Below, piece after piece: positions 33,661 to 46,250 of a stretch of DNA of 64,000 bases (its first letter is position 1; every line of letters begins with the position of its first letter). The notes below the pieces were generated by a model. The model did no database searches. It was not told the origin of the DNA and saw nothing but the letters and a program-made list of their open reading frames with translations. Location of the stretch: contig OX328124.1 of assembly GCA_946811695.1 (NCBI GenBank), positions 57,663,459 to 57,727,458 of the forward strand, read 5' to 3'. Position numbers and translations under genes: made by a program. Source of the stretch: Gonocerus acuteangulatus (Eukaryota > Arthropoda > Insecta > Hemiptera > Coreidae).

Positions 33661-36407
33661 TTATTTTATATTTGTTTTAAATTCAGCCGTGTTCACTAGA
33701 ATGAGTTGTGACACATACCACCTTAAAGGACTTCCACAATTATAGGTCACTTGTAACGTGTCCTTAAATTAAAGGACGCCATATACTTTAAGAGGCTCAC
33801 ACCTGAAGGTCCTATCGGGTTTCTCAGTCAGTGTGTGTAAGTAAGAAGTGAAAAGAGGTTAGCATAAAAAATCTGAACCACAAGTATCGTATCTCGGTGG
33901 GTTTCCATCATTTGTAGTATTACAGAGACCGCAACCGCATTTGCCCTGAAATGCATATCTCTTGCAGACTGCATATAATTTAAATTCCTTAATTATAATT
34001 AGTTTTAATTTATTATATCTTGGGCCTCGCCATGCCCAACTATTCTCGGCTCGTTTCCTTTGTAATTAAATAAAATAGTGTTCTATTTGTGGTTTAAACT
34101 GCTTCTTTCCTTTCCTGTGTTAAAAGGCAATCTTTTTTTAGCCTAAAAAATTGGTGATAGAGAATTATACGGGAATAAATAGAACTAATGAAATTTCTTG
34201 AGAGAAATTAATAGAAGTAGTTAAACATATAGATTAATAACATTTTTATTGTATGTTTCGGTAATTATTTAAAGGCAGAATAAATATGTGAACATTTTTA
34301 TCTTAGTGTAGTGATTAGTTTGGAGTGTAAAGCGTTGAATATATGAAGGAGAAAAGATATCTTGGAAACATCCTCCGATGTAGTGAAGATATTTGAGTGT
34401 TCCATCTGCAAGAATATTGCTGTCCTCAGCCTCCTTTTTCCTAACATTTATGTCGAGTTATTAAGTTGTTTTGTTTACCAGCCGAGGATTTTCTGAGACC
34501 CTATAGTAGTGAACCGTTTTTCCCTTCTCTAAGGGTGGAACTTAATGTAATCAAAACTCATTGCTGTTATTTACTCCAAAGGCTATAGTAAGATAAGATG
34601 GTAAAAAGTGCCCCCAGCGATATGGATTTTGGAGTTTGACCACTTGAAAGGTAACCTAAAAATACTCAGCTATGCACATATTTACCCTTCTGGAGGTCAT
34701 ATTAATTGCACAATAAATTAGAACGTCTTGTATCCAGTTTATTATTTCACTCAAAAAAATCAAAAACAAAAATCAGAATTGATTGATTGATATCTAAATA
34801 TATGAATAAAAAAAGACCGAAACACCAATGATCAACACCTTCTACATCTCAACGGTCGACTATATCTTCTCAATTCTCATTAACAAAATCAGAGATGTGT
34901 AAATTATAAACGTTTATAACCATGTTTTTTTTTTTTCAAAATATTTGGCGTGAAATTCTAATTTTTAGACGTTTTAATTATTAAATGGATTATTTAAATA
35001 TGAGGATATAATTTGGCAAACTTCTAAATAGCATTTTTTTTATATCTTTTTTCCCGTACTTTCGAGCTGAGGCGGAAAAAATCATTCTCGTCATGAACAT
35101 CATTTTAAATGTTGCCACGCTATAAAACGAACCAGAACACGAATTTATTGAACAATATGCCCGTTGAAAGCCTGTATTATTTTTCTCCTTTGTAAGGAAG
35201 ATCGATCTTCGCCTATATTTTGCATGGAGAGGGTGTTTGATACATATTTTAACGCAAAATATAGCTATTAGATTGCTTTATTTAAAAAAAATAAGTTTTA
35301 TTTGTGGTGTAGAATTGAAAAAGGGACATGGAGAATAGGAGAGAGGTTTTGCTGTAGAGTCTTGGCAGCCCTCCATGTCCAAGCCTCCCTTTTCATGTTG
35401 TTTTGTTCAAAACACTCTTCATCTAAGTTTGTCTAGACTACTTCTTAAAATATAATAGATTTTTTAAGTTGAAATAACACTATGGAATATGCACTTCCTC
35501 TGGAAGGGGTGCTTGAATAGATTAATTGGAAAGGTTGATGTCAAGGTGTCTCATTCCTGTTACTTATTTTATTTATTTATTTTCCAAAAGTAACTAAAAT
35601 TTATGTTTCTTGAGCAGTTGAATTTATATTTTTTCCCCACAATTTCACGTTAACGGTTAGAGACGAGGCAGTCTCATTCGATGTAGTTTCATTCTATTCT
35701 CCATGTCTAAATACCCGTAAAGAAGGTATCGGGAAATCTATAAAACTAAAATAGCAATTTTTTCCCTTGGAATTCCGCTTAAAAACCGAGTTCCTGAACT
35801 ATGTTCGTTTCTCGAAAGTTAGCTGGTTCACCAAATTGACCCTTACTTTTGACAAAACATTTTTCTCTTTTATCAGAAGCGGATCTCTATAATCATCTCG
35901 CATCCAAATGTACTTATTATCCAAATATTGTTGATATCACATCCCAATGTTAAATTTTCATGGAGTCATACGGAAAGGGAATCTAATTTTTGAACAATAT
36001 AATGCTTCTTACTGTGGCTTATTCAAGCAATTATTGCTCGCCAACTTACTGATTTCTTTCTTTATATGTTTCATCGCACTTAACAGTTATGGAAGTGTTA
36101 AATCTATGGAGGTTCTGAATCATATCGTTTGTAGTCGGCGCAAGCTTTGGATACATTCTGGCAAAAAGTTGTTCGCGAACTCTTTTTCCAGCGAAAGTCC
36201 TACAACCTCGCCATACGCTAATATAAGTGAAATACAAACAACCTCTCGTCATACCTAATAGAAGTATAAGTGTACCACAGACAACCTCTATTCGCATTTT
36301 AAATTTTGTTGTGGTAAAACTGTATCATTTTTTGATTCTATAATCAGGGCCTTATTTTACAATATGAAAAAAGACTGAGGTTGTTCTTTGATTGTGAGTA
36401 AGGGAAC
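33661..36407. other. Non-coding stretch, nothing firm
   Basis: No domain-bearing ORF or element end recognised over 2.7 kb. The 103-codon ORF at 35947-36258 and its antisense 36046-36297 overlap each other and have no recognised motif. Confidence 0.45.
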
Positions 36408-39400
36408 TGTCATAGTGAAGAGGTAGAGGTAGAGGTAGAGGGAAGAGGTAGAGGTAGAGGTAGAGGGAAGAGGTAGAGGTAGAGGTAGAGGGAAGAGGTA
36501 GAGGTAGAGGTAGAGGGAAGAGGTAGAGGTAGAGGTACCTGTATGTAACACTAACACATTGTTTGTAATGGGGGCTCGGATATTGAAGAGGTAGAGGTAG
36601 AGGTACCTATATGTAACACAAACACATTGTTTGTAATGGGGGCTCGCATATTGAAGAGGTAGAGGTAGAGGTACCTGTATGTAACACAAACGCATTGTTT
36701 TTAATGGGGGCTCGGATATTGAAGAGGTAGAGGTAGAGGTACCTGTATGTAACACAAACACATTGTTTGTATTGGGGGCTCGCATATTGAAGAGGTAGGG
36801 ATAGAGGTAGAGGGAAGAGGTAGAGGTAGAGGTAGAGGGAAGAGGTAGAGGTAGAGGTACCTGTATGTAACACTAACACATTGTTTGTAATGGGGGCTCG
36901 GATATTGAAGAGGTAGAGGTAGAGGTACCTGTATGTAACACAAACACATTGTTTGTAATGGGGGCTCGCATATTGAAGAGGTAGAGGTAGAGGTACCTGT
37001 ATGTAACACAAACGCATTGTTTTTAATGGGGGCTCGGATATTGAAGAGGTAGAGGTAGAGGTACCTGTATGTAACACAAACACATTGTTTGTATTGGGGG
37101 CTCGCATATTGAAGAGGTAGGGATAGAGGTAGAGGGAAGAGGTAGAGGTAGAGGTACCTGTATGTAACACAAACGCATTGTTTGTATTGGGGGCTCGCAT
37201 ATTGAAGAGGTAGAGGTAGAGGTAGAGGGAAGAGGTAGAGGTAGAAGGAAGAGGTAGAGGTAGAGGTACCTGTATGTAACACAAACACATTGTTTGTAAT
37301 GGGGGCTCGCATATTGAAGAGGTAGAGGTAGAGGTAGAGGGAAGAGGTAGAGGTAGAGGTACCTGTATGTAACACTAACACATTGTTTGTAATGGGGGCT
37401 CGGATATTGAAGAGGTAGAGGTAGAGGGAAGAGATAGTGGTAGAGGTACCTGTATGTAACACAAACACATTGTTTGTAATGGGGGCTCGGATATTGAAAA
37501 GGTAGAGGTAGAGGTAGAGGGAAGAGGTAGAGGTACCTGTATGTAACACAAACACATTGTTTGTAATGGGGGCTCGCATATTGAAGAGGTAGAGGTAGAG
37601 GTAGAGGTAGAGGGAAGAGGTAGAGGTAGAGGTACCTGTATGTAACACAAACACATTGTTTGTAATGGGGGCTCGGATATTGAAGAGGTAGAGGTACCTG
37701 TATGTAATACAAACACATTGTTTGTAATGGGGGCTCGTATATTGAAGAGGTAGAGGTACCTGTATGTAACACAAACACACTGTTTGTAATGGGGGCTCGG
37801 ATATTGAAGAGGTAGAGGTAGAGGGAAGAGGCAGAGGTAGAGGTAGAGGTACCTGTATGTAACACTAACACATTGTTTGTAATGGGGGCTCGGATATTGA
37901 AGAGGTAGAGGTACCTGTATGTAACACAAACGCATTGTTTTTAATGGGGGCTCGGATATTGAAGAGGTAGAGGTAGAGGTACCTGTATGTAACACAAACA
38001 CATTGTTTGTATTGGGGGCTCGCATATTGAAGAGGTAGGGATAGAGGTAGAGGTAGAGGTACCTGTATGTAACACAAACACATTGTTTGTATTGGGGGCT
38101 CGCATATTGAAGAGGTAGAGGTAGAGGTAGAGGGAAGAGGTAGAGGTAGAGGGAAGAGGTAGAGGTACCTGTATGTAACACAAACGCATTGTTTTTAATG
38201 GGGGCTCGGATATTGAAGAGGTAGAGGTAGAGAGAGGTACCTGTATGTAACACAAACACATTGTTTGTATTGGGGGCTCGCATATTGAAGAGGTAGGGAT
38301 AGAGGTAGAGGTAGAGGTACCTGTATGTAACACAAACACATTGTTTGTAATGGGGGCTCGGATATTGAAAAGGTAGAGGTAGAGGGAAGAGGTAGAGGTA
38401 GAGGTACCTGTATGTAACACAAACACATTGTTTGTATTGGGGGCTCGCATATTGAAGAGGTAGGGATAGAGGTAGAGGTAGAGGTACCTGTATGTAACAC
38501 AAACACAATGTTTGTAATGGGGGCTCGGATATTGAAAAGGTAGAGGTAGAGGGAAGAGGTAGAGGTAGAGGTACCTGTATGTAACACAAACACATTGTTT
38601 GTAATGGGGGCTCGCACATTGAAGAGGTAGAGGTAGAGGTACCTGTATGTAACACAAACACATTGTTTGTAATGGGGGCTCGCATATTGAAGAGGTAGAG
38701 GTAGAGGTACCTGTATGTAACACAAACACATTGTTTGTAATGGGGGCTCGGATATTGAAAAGGTAGAGGCAGAGGGAAGAGGTAGAGGTAGAGGTACCTG
38801 TATGTAACACAAACACATTGTTTGTAATGGGGGCTCGCATATTGAAGAGGTAGAGGTAGAGGTACCTGTATGTAACACAAACGCATTGTTTTTAATGGGG
38901 GCTCGGATATTGAAGAGGTAGAGGTAGAGGTACCTGTATGTAACACAAACACATTTTTTGTATTGGGGGCTCGCATATTGAAGAGGTAGGGATAGAGGTA
39001 GAGGTAGAGGTACCTGTATGTAACACAAACACATTGTTTATAATGGGGGCTCGCATATTGAAGAGGTAGAGGTAGAGGTAGAGGGAAGAGGTAGAGGTAG
39101 AGGTACCTGTATGTAACACTAACACATTGTTTGTAATGGGGGCTCGGATATTGAAGAGGTAGAGGTAGAGGTAGAGGGAAGAGGTAGAGGTAGAGGTACC
39201 TGTATGTAACACTAACACATTGTTTGTAATGGGGGCTCGGATATTGAAGAGGTAGAGGTAGAGGTAGAGATAGAGGTAGAGGTACCTGTATGTAACACAA
39301 ACACATTGTTTTTATTGGGGGCTCGGATATTGAAAAGGTAGAGGCAGAGGGAAGAGGTAGGGGTAGAGGTACCTGTATGTAACACAAGCACATTGTTTTT

Positions 39401-39814
39401 AATGGGGGCTCGGATATTGAAGAGGTAGAGGTAGAGGTAGAGGGTAGAGGGAAGAGGTAGAGGTTGAGGTACCTGTATGTAACACTAACAAATTGTTTGT
39501 AATGGGGGCTTGGATATTGAAGAGGTAGAGGTAGAGGGAAGAGGTAGAGGTAGAGCTACCTGTATGTAATACAAACACATTGTTTGTAATGGGGGCTCGG
39601 ATATTGAAGAGGTAGAGGTACCTGTATGTAATACAAACACATTGTTTGTAATGGGGGGTCGTATATTGAAGAGGTAGAGGTACCTGTATGTAACACAAAC
39701 ACACTGTTTGTAATGGGGGCTCGGATATTGAAGAGGTAGAGGTACCTGTATGTAACACAAACATATTGTTTGTAATGGGGGCTCGCATAGTGAAGAGGTA
39801 GAGGTAGAGGTGTA
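36408..39814. repeat. 3.4-kb compound minisatellite, 41 units
   Basis: Each unit has a conserved core of about 62 bp ('aggtacctgtatgtaacac', 'aaacacattgtttgtaatgg', 'gggctcggatattgaagagg') plus a variable number of GGTAGA hexamers, some with GGGAAGAG interruptions. I counted 41 'cctgtatgtaa'-type cores, so the mean spacing is about 83 bp. Variants alternate: 'ctcggatattg'/'ctcgcatattg', 'acacatt'/'acgcatt', 'taatggg'/'tattggg'. The plus strand contains almost no TTA, CTA or TCA, so the minus strand is open in all frames. Confidence 0.97.
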
Positions 39815-40301
39815 CTTCGCGGGCCTCCAGGAGGTCCCGCCCGCCCGCTTTTAAAGACAAAATTGTTTGTCTTTTCCAGCGGTCTCTCACGTGGCTTCTC
39901 CTTGATTCGTCCGTTCAAGTCCTTTACTACCCTATTCAACCCTCTACTCCACGTGTGGTCGTTTGTGTAGTATTTTCACTCTAGAAAATTTGAGATTAGT
40001 GTTTCGGGATTTGGGGACATATTTTGTTCATTTCTATTTTGTATCTTTGACGGTGGATGCTGAGGTAAAGTGTCTTCTTGTTCGCTAATCTTAGTGGTCT
40101 TATGCTTTTGTGTCTATTGACACAAACACATTGTTGAGTATATTTATTCACTATCTTCACTACTGTCACTTAACATAGTAAAAAAATAAACTATCCTAAA
40201 AATCTCTCTCCTTGCAACACAGTAGAAGACTGGCCTTTAAAAGATGTGAACCTGGGAAAGCAACGCCATAACCCTCTTCACTATGCGACCCTCCCTCAAT
40301 C
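39815..40301. other. Spacer between the minisatellite and the inverted hexamer array
   Basis: It begins GC-rich ('tgtacttcgcgggcctccag', 'gtcccgcccgcccgc') then becomes ordinary. No ORF beyond the antisense read-through from the array. Near its right end 'cttcactatgcgac' repeats the array boundary in inverted orientation. Confidence 0.5.
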
Positions 40302-40482
40302 TAGGCCTCTACCTCTTCCCTCTACCTCTATCTCTTCCCTCTACCTCTACCTCTTCCCTCTACCTCTTCCTCTTCCCTCTACCTCTACATCTTCCCTCTA
40401 CCTCTACCTCTTCCCTCTACCTCTACCTCTTCCCTCTTCCTCTACCTCTTCCCTCTACCTCTTCTCTCTACCTCTTCACTAT
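40302..40482. repeat. Inverted hexamer array (CTCTACCTCTTC)n
   Basis: About 180 bp of CTACCTCT and TTCCCTCT hexamers, the complement of the hexamer part of the minisatellite, but lacking the 62-bp core. It is bounded on both sides by 'cttcactatgcga', the complement of the 'tcgcatagtgaag' boundary at 39782. Confidence 0.9.
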
Positions 40483-40490
40483 GCGACTAC

Positions 40491-41384
40491 CCTAATACCT
40501 TTATAGTGGATAAGAAACGACGTATTTTTCTGGAAAGCGCTTGCCCACAATCCACGCCACTAACGTCGGCTATTTACCAGTTGATCAATATATTTACCCG
40601 CGGGCCAAATCATTAAATGTCAATGTATTTTTACTTAGAAATTAATTAACTTGAACATCTGCATTATTTACTAATTCCTCCAATATTATTATTTTCAAGA
40701 AAATATTATCATTATATTTATTTATCGCACCGGATCTTTGGCGAAGTGCATTTGTTCGCTACATTTCAGTAAAGGGCGATGTAAAATAGGTTTAGTCTAG
40801 TTTCAAGAAAATAATAAGGTACATTGAGTTTCAAATTTATTGATGATCCGAGTATTTTAAGTTTTCTTTTCCTTTGTTGAATATTTTTTTTCAATATTAC
40901 AAGTTATTCATCATTAGAAAACGCAAGTAAGAAGTATTGAAACCGGGGATACAGTTTTGACCGCGGGGATCAATTGTTTTCTAGGATTTAGCCGCACTTA
41001 TTTTGTCTAACAATGCAGATAACCTAATAAGATAGGCGCAACTAGAAAATGTTAACCCATTTTAATTCAACTTTAAAATTAATGCAAATTTTTCTATCTA
41101 GCTGAGAGTATTTAACGGATCGAAGGGACTATTCAAATCAATGCTACGATTAAACATTAGCCTTCTTGTAAAGCAACATACATAGTCAATTGAATTAAAT
41201 TATAAATGCAAAATTGTGAAGCAGGCTTAGCTTCGTTTTTCTTCTGGTAATCCTAGGTTTTATTCTATTCTATGCTTAATGAAATTAACATGTTTTACAA
41301 CTTTTTAAATTAATAGGGGCAGTAAAAAATATGGCTGGAAATCTTTAATATACTAAGGATCGTTGCAATGACAATAGAGACTAC
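40491..41384. other. Non-coding stretch, nothing recognised
   Basis: No gene or element end recognised. Confidence 0.5.
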
Positions 41385-41886
41385 TTGTCCATCTAAGGCT
41401 GAAACTACATTGGACCCGTATTTCCCCCGATCCGATCCTATCCGAAATCGTTTGATCGACAACAGCCGACGTAATAGCCTACATCAACTGACGAACAAAG
41501 CCCACATTGGTCCCGACCCGATCCGATCTAGTCACACCTCATCAATAATGAACTCGTAGTGAACTGAAAATGAATGATTAATTTAAGAAAACCCACTTAA
41601 TAAGCATAGAAACCCTCTATTACCTTGTTGGAAGTATAGAGAAGGAATTGAGAGGCCAATCAATCTTCCGGAAGTATGTCAGTCCCGAAAAATAGTAATC
41701 TTGGTGTAACAGTATGGCATTGATATTTTAAAATTATTTACGAGAAACGTAGCTACAACATTATAAGCATTGGAAGGTAATAAACATTGGATGGGTATAA
41801 ACATCTTTCCACGTAATTTAATAAACAAGGGAAACAATGAACAAAAATGTGAATTGACAAAGTTGTTCTAAATGTTATTAGCTTTC

Positions 41887-41930
<44 letters not shown>

Positions 41931-41990
41931 TATTCAAATCGGTTGAGATGTAGAAGCTTTGAAACACAATATGACCTTGGCATAATATAC
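41385..41990 (+). repeat. Repeat family E, copy 1 (internal poly-A)
   Basis: Starts 'aaggctgaaactacattgga' and matches 58488-59110 throughout: 'gcccacattggtcccgacc', 'taagcatagaaacc', 'gaattgacaaagtt'. About 40 A lie inside it (41889-41928) and homology resumes beyond them ('gaaacacaatatg'). The poly-A is therefore internal and not a tail. No ORF. Superfamily unknown; a MITE is possible. Confidence 0.7.
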
Positions 41991-41999
41991 ACCGTGAAA

Positions 42000-43206
42000 A
42001 TATCCTACTGTTTTAATATATAATATAACATGTTCGTCAATCCAAATCATGACCAGGAGCCAGATTTACACCAGACGATTTGCGGACCGACAGGGATCGG
42101 GCCTCCTGAAATGGGCTCGTCTTAACTTCCCTTTACCGTGTAAAGGGCTGTTGAAAAATCTAGGGACAGTCAAAATAGAACGAAGCGTATGTTTGGCACT
42201 TGCTGCCCTATGAATTTCATCACAATACTCGGCCGTTTGTGTGTGTGCACAGCCTAATAAAATAAAGGTGTCAATTAGCGATGCGATTATTTTACGAAAA
42301 ACGTCTTTACCATTATTATTTTCTGTAGATAGTTGGTGTACTGTTTGTGATGGCAAGTAAATTAACATGAACAGTGAGATCTCGTGAGAAACTGCTAATT
42401 TTATTCTTTATACTCGCAAATTTTAATAAAGAGGAATACGTCGAGGAACGTTAACAGTATTACATTTGTTGACCTAGCACTCAAAAATACATCTCGAACT
42501 ATACATCTCATTACCCATTGAGTAATTTATGACTTTTTTTAACAAAATATTTGCTGTTTTCACTCTTTTTTAAATTTAAAACCCGTATATCTTCCAAAAT
42601 AATTATTCTATCGAATTGGGAGTTGGCTCATTTGACTCAGTGCAAAAAATTATGGCAAAATCAGAAAGATTCAAGTACCTACAGGTTGTTTCCCAAAATC
42701 AGGCATTTGGCACCACTGTGCGGCGTTTTAATCATCACCACTCCGGTTTGTTCAGTTGAATTTGAATCTCCCCAGCTACTTATTTCACGAAAACTTTTGA
42801 CTATTAAAGATCCGCTATTCAAGCGAGGGTGGATCCTTATTCTGCTCTTGTGCTTTGCATGCACTTCTTCATTCATAGACAATCCTCCTAAATAATTTCT
42901 CCTAATAAGGAAAAATCTAACGTTCAAGATCAATTTTGAAGTTAGTATATGTGGGCGACTGTGAGAGGAGATGAAAAATAATGGTCTATGACTTCTATTT
43001 TCTGGGCATAAAATACCTCACTGGTCAGTTACACGTGGAAACTCTTGTGGTGTTTCTCTTGAAGCAGATAAAATTTGTAAAGATCTTCCTCTTTTTTGGA
43101 AGGAATCCCTTAAAGTGTTGTACAATATTTAATCTTAATTACCTTTAGTTTTGAAGGGGATTTCAAAAGGTCAATAACAATTTTTTTGGCGGTGTATATT
43201 TTGCAG
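42000..43206. other. Presumed intron or intergenic sequence upstream of the TGF-beta exon
   Basis: No exon recognised. The 42066-42368 and 42551-42933 ORFs on both strands have no motif and overlap each other. The polypyrimidine-like tract and 'ttttgcag' before 43207 form the acceptor. Confidence 0.5.
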
Positions 43207-43485
43207 GTGGAACAATGTGTCCGAACTGCCTGCTGAACAAGGAGGAAGAGGAAGGTAAATACTACGAGAGGGGGGAGGTGCTGAGGCTTGAGGCCATCAA
43301 GGAACAGATACTGAGCAAGCTTGGACTCAGCGCGAGGCCCAACGTCTCCGGGGCCCTTCCAAAGGACCTAATCCTACAGACACTGACCAGGGCTCATGAG
43401 GGCCCTCCTCTCAAACCTCCCCCCAAAGAGACTGTCGACGACTACTATGCCAGCACGTCAGAGATCATCACATTCGCCGAACCAG
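43207..43485 (+). CDS. TGF-beta family propeptide exon (activin/inhibin-beta-like)
   Basis: An internal exon of 279 bp, between acceptor 'ttttgcag' (ending 43206) and donor 'cag|gtaat' (donor at 43486). The protein frame starts with a split codon, then GTMCPNC, with 'CPNC', 'LRLEAIKEQILSKLGL', 'RPNVSGALPKDLI', a proline-rich acidic stretch and 'TSEIITFAEPG' across the donor. The 'CP.C', 'EAIK..IL..LGL..RPNVS' and 'TSEIITFAE.G' order matches the propeptide of activin/inhibin beta; myoglianin (GDF8/11) is the alternative. The secreted ligand would act through type I/II receptor kinases and Smad proteins. The exon has no stop. The mature cysteine-knot exon and signal-peptide exon are not in this window. 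GC content and codon use stand out from the surroundings. Confidence 0.85.
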
Positions 43486-44700
43486 GTAATCAAAATTTGA
43501 TTAAACACTTAGTCAGAAAAAAAAATCAGTTTTTGTAATTAAATTATACTTTAATGCTTCCCCTGAAGGAATCTTTTCTAGTACCGACACATATCCTTAT
43601 ATTTCAGGATAAATTTTTGTTAATCGGCGGTTACATCAGTGTGATTATACTTTTTTTATTTATTCTTTTGTGTTAATATATTATGGTGTTGTTGCTATAG
43701 TAGCAATAGTTACATCATCGATGACCAGTAGTCTAACTAAACAGCAAATATTTGTAGAAAACTATAATGAACGATTTGGCTCGGCATTTCCGAAAAGAAG
43801 GTACTTGTTGGTATAGAAAATGTAGATAAAGAGTTCTATCTTTTTCTATATTTAGGATCTTTATTCGATGAATATGAACAGAATACCTCTGTTTTACACT
43901 GCAATTATAGTGTCTTGTCTGTAGAAAAGATAAAGCCTGGATAGATTGCGATGTTACTTGTAATTTAAATTGTTTTCTCCACTCATAGGTGTTTCTCCAC
44001 CCGTTACTTCTTGTTACGGTGTACTATTTTCACTGTTTTATTTCAATAATTACAAATAAGGAATACGTTTTTCAATGGTTGTCAGTCTTTAAACTTCAGT
44101 TCGAACTACAACAGCATTGTCTGACACCGTGCAAGAGGGACGATCTCTAAAACCACTCATGACTTCATCGTACACTAGGTCCGGACACAAGCAAATAACC
44201 GTCCTCCCAGGATCAATTCTAATTGATTCTCATCTATTACATTTACAGGAGCTAAACAGCTGCTAATCATTCATTTGGGGAACATTGCAGTCTCTAAACA
44301 ACCCAGATCAAATATTAAAAAATCAAAATCCTCGCTCCCCCCCCCCCCCAAAAAAAAGAACATTTTTCCCCGAATTCACGGTTAGATATATAGTTATTAA
44401 ATTTAGTTTCCTCCATATTTTAAAAAAATATCACTTCAAACATCAATAATAAAATTTTTAATAAGTATGATTGTGGGTGTAGGAACTAAATTCAAAGGGA
44501 GCCAGCAACCTTTATATATATTTATATATTATTTTATGAATGATGTGCATTTTTTTAAGACAACACTCCAGGATTGGACCCTGTGTTTTCGTTGGATAGT
44601 GGTCCCTGTCCGGAACCCGGATTCCCATTTACGGCTTGGTGGTGAAATTGAAAATGATGGACGATTTGTCCGAGACTCTACTCCTACGATTAGAATGTGT
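43486..44700. other. Presumed intron downstream of the TGF-beta exon
   Basis: The donor opens into AT-rich sequence. No second exon of the gene was recognised. A run of C and then A lies at about 44338-44356. Nothing else seen. Confidence 0.5.
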
Positions 44701-44701
44701 G

Positions 44702-44703
44702 TG

Positions 44704-44765
<62 letters not shown>
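44702..44765. repeat. (TG)n/(TA)n microsatellite
   Basis: A few TG units followed by about 58 bp of TA. Confidence 0.95.
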
Positions 44766-44767
<2 letters not shown>

Positions 44768-45133
44768 CGACATACGTTGTTTTGCCATATAAATTATTTC
44801 TAGTGATTATTTTGGTAGTCAAATAAAAATTACTAGCCTTGTAAGTGTGTGGGGGTGTTGTCTATGACTGAAAGAGGAATAGAGCACTGTGAATAATGAC
44901 GGCCTATAAAAATAGCAAAACACCAAACAAACATTTTTTAAATTCATTTGTCTTTATTATTCTAACTAATATATTTAAATTAGATCGCAATCACTAATCA
45001 TGACAATGTAAAAGAAAAAAAAAAAAAAAGAACAATATCAATCTCTAGAGTAATGGAGTTTAATATGGCTAGTATTTTTGATTAGCCAACACAAACAAAC
45101 TGGCTGGTTTACCGACAAGAGAACACACACATA

Positions 45134-45137
45134 TATG

Positions 45138-45195
<58 letters not shown>
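45134..45195. repeat. (TA)n microsatellite
   Basis: TA run ending in 'tatttatttattt', directly next to a Penelope-type terminus at 45196. Confidence 0.95.
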
Positions 45196-45198
<3 letters not shown>

Positions 45199-45400
45199 TT
45201 ATTTATTCTTGTAGATCACCCAAAATATCTAAATTCTTTTCGATCTTAGGAGGCATGGGGTCGTTAAAGCAATCTTCCTGTCTTCATACTACTTAATAGG
45301 CCCGACATGTTTCGTGCGTATTTTCGCACCTATTCAGGGGCACTTCTTGCTAGGAAGTCCCCTCGTTACCATGTAATCGCTCTGGATATATGTGTGTGTG
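45196..45400 (-). mobile_element. Penelope-like terminal repeat (solo)
   Basis: Homologous to 49621-49790 (minus): 'cttgta.atcacc', 'tcgttaaagca', then 'cccgacatgtttcgtgc'. The internal coding part is missing. The terminal (TA)n arrangement is the same as at 49.6 kb. Confidence 0.7.
45301..45341 (-). ncRNA. Hammerhead-like ribozyme, probably inactive
   Basis: The minus strand gives GCCC (stem I), CTGAATA, GGTGCG-aaaata-CGCAC, GAAAC, AT, GTC, GGGC. Same layout as at 49741-49780. The core has CTGAATA where the consensus is CTGANGA, changing a nucleotide needed for catalysis. Probably dead. Confidence 0.5.
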
Positions 45401-45849
45401 TGTGTATAGGTATATTCTCCTTCAAGCTACTTCTTTCGAATTCTGTTCTTAAAATAAGTTTAAGTCAGTCCGTAAAATTATTTCACACACGATATGTGGT
45501 AGATTAATAGTGAAATATTGCATGCCTTTAATACAAATAATTCAAAATGAAGAAATTAAATAATAGGCTTTAGCTATCACAACAAGGAACTAAGCAACTG
45601 CTTTTTTATTAGTAAATAGCGGAATCATATTCATACAAGAGACTCTACTTAAAAGATGAAGGTTCCTCTTTAAAAGCCGAAGCTTTCCAAAACCCGAAAT
45701 TTACTGAAAATATTCAGTCCATTTACTGCAACAATATATAATTCGCCAAAACGTTTTTTTCCCCCAGAATCAGTTTATCCCAGGAGGAATAACATTTTTA
45801 TCCCTGGAAATAATAACTCCCGAAAAGTATTTTCAAGACAAGTTGTTAA

Positions 45850-46065
45850 TTGTTGTCCAACTGTTTGAAATTGAGGACGTCAGTAAGGTAGATCCGAGGA
45901 ATAGGGCTGTTGTTGAGGAGTTGGTAGCGTAACTCCTGCTGTCGTTGTAGGGCTGGTTGTGCAACGCGTGGGTGGGAATTGTCGTAGAGGAGGATCGACC
46001 CATTTAGGTTAATCAATGCTTGGCAAAGACGTTGCTATTTCCGATGCACTCCATGCTTTTCCAGT
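45850..46065 (-). pseudogene. Mariner transposase remnant
   Basis: The minus strand reads 'ALINLNGSILLYDNSHPRVA' in one frame, then a stretch around 'ELRYQLLNNSPIPRIYLTDV'. These resemble the mariner catalytic region '..LLHDNARPHVA...L..EL....PPYSPDLAP', with the second aspartate in the 'YDN' block. The first catalytic block is missing and the 'YSPDL' part is degraded. No TIRs were found. Confidence 0.7.
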
Positions 46066-46164
46066 TCAAGTAAGGAAAATATCTTGGTAGATAGACTAAA
46101 TCTAGCTTAGATGAATTCGATAGTCTTATAAAGTGCCGAGAAATGGATCATATGGTCCTTTAAA

Positions 46165-46250
46165 TGCGTGGATCATATTTCAAAGCGAGACTTTTTGAAC
46201 AATTTCTTAAAATCTTCATCCTAACTACTAGATACCGAAAATGACTCCCG

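Noticed and set aside
35947..36297. 103-codon plus and 83-codon minus ORFs left of the minisatellite
   Set aside because: They overlap on opposite strands and have no recognised domain.
36408..39814. CRISPR array
   Set aside because: The units lack unique spacers of constant length, the sequence is eukaryotic, and no cas gene is present.
36357..39939. Minus-strand ORFs up to 672 codons rich in Leu, Pro and Tyr over the minisatellite
   Set aside because: The plus strand of the unit has almost no TTA, CTA or TCA, so all minus frames are open. Frames differ between units and no start or splice context exists. They are compositional artefacts.
42066..42933. ORFs of 84-114 codons near the TGF-beta exon
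   Set aside because: They overlap each other on opposite strands, lack motifs and do not join the exon frame through visible splice sites.
44467..44826. 97- and 119-codon ORFs (both strands) and similar ORFs at 49421-49703 and 62444-62800
   Set aside because: They run through TA or CA arrays, which encode YIYIYI or THTHTH in open frames. No conserved sequence lies outside the array.
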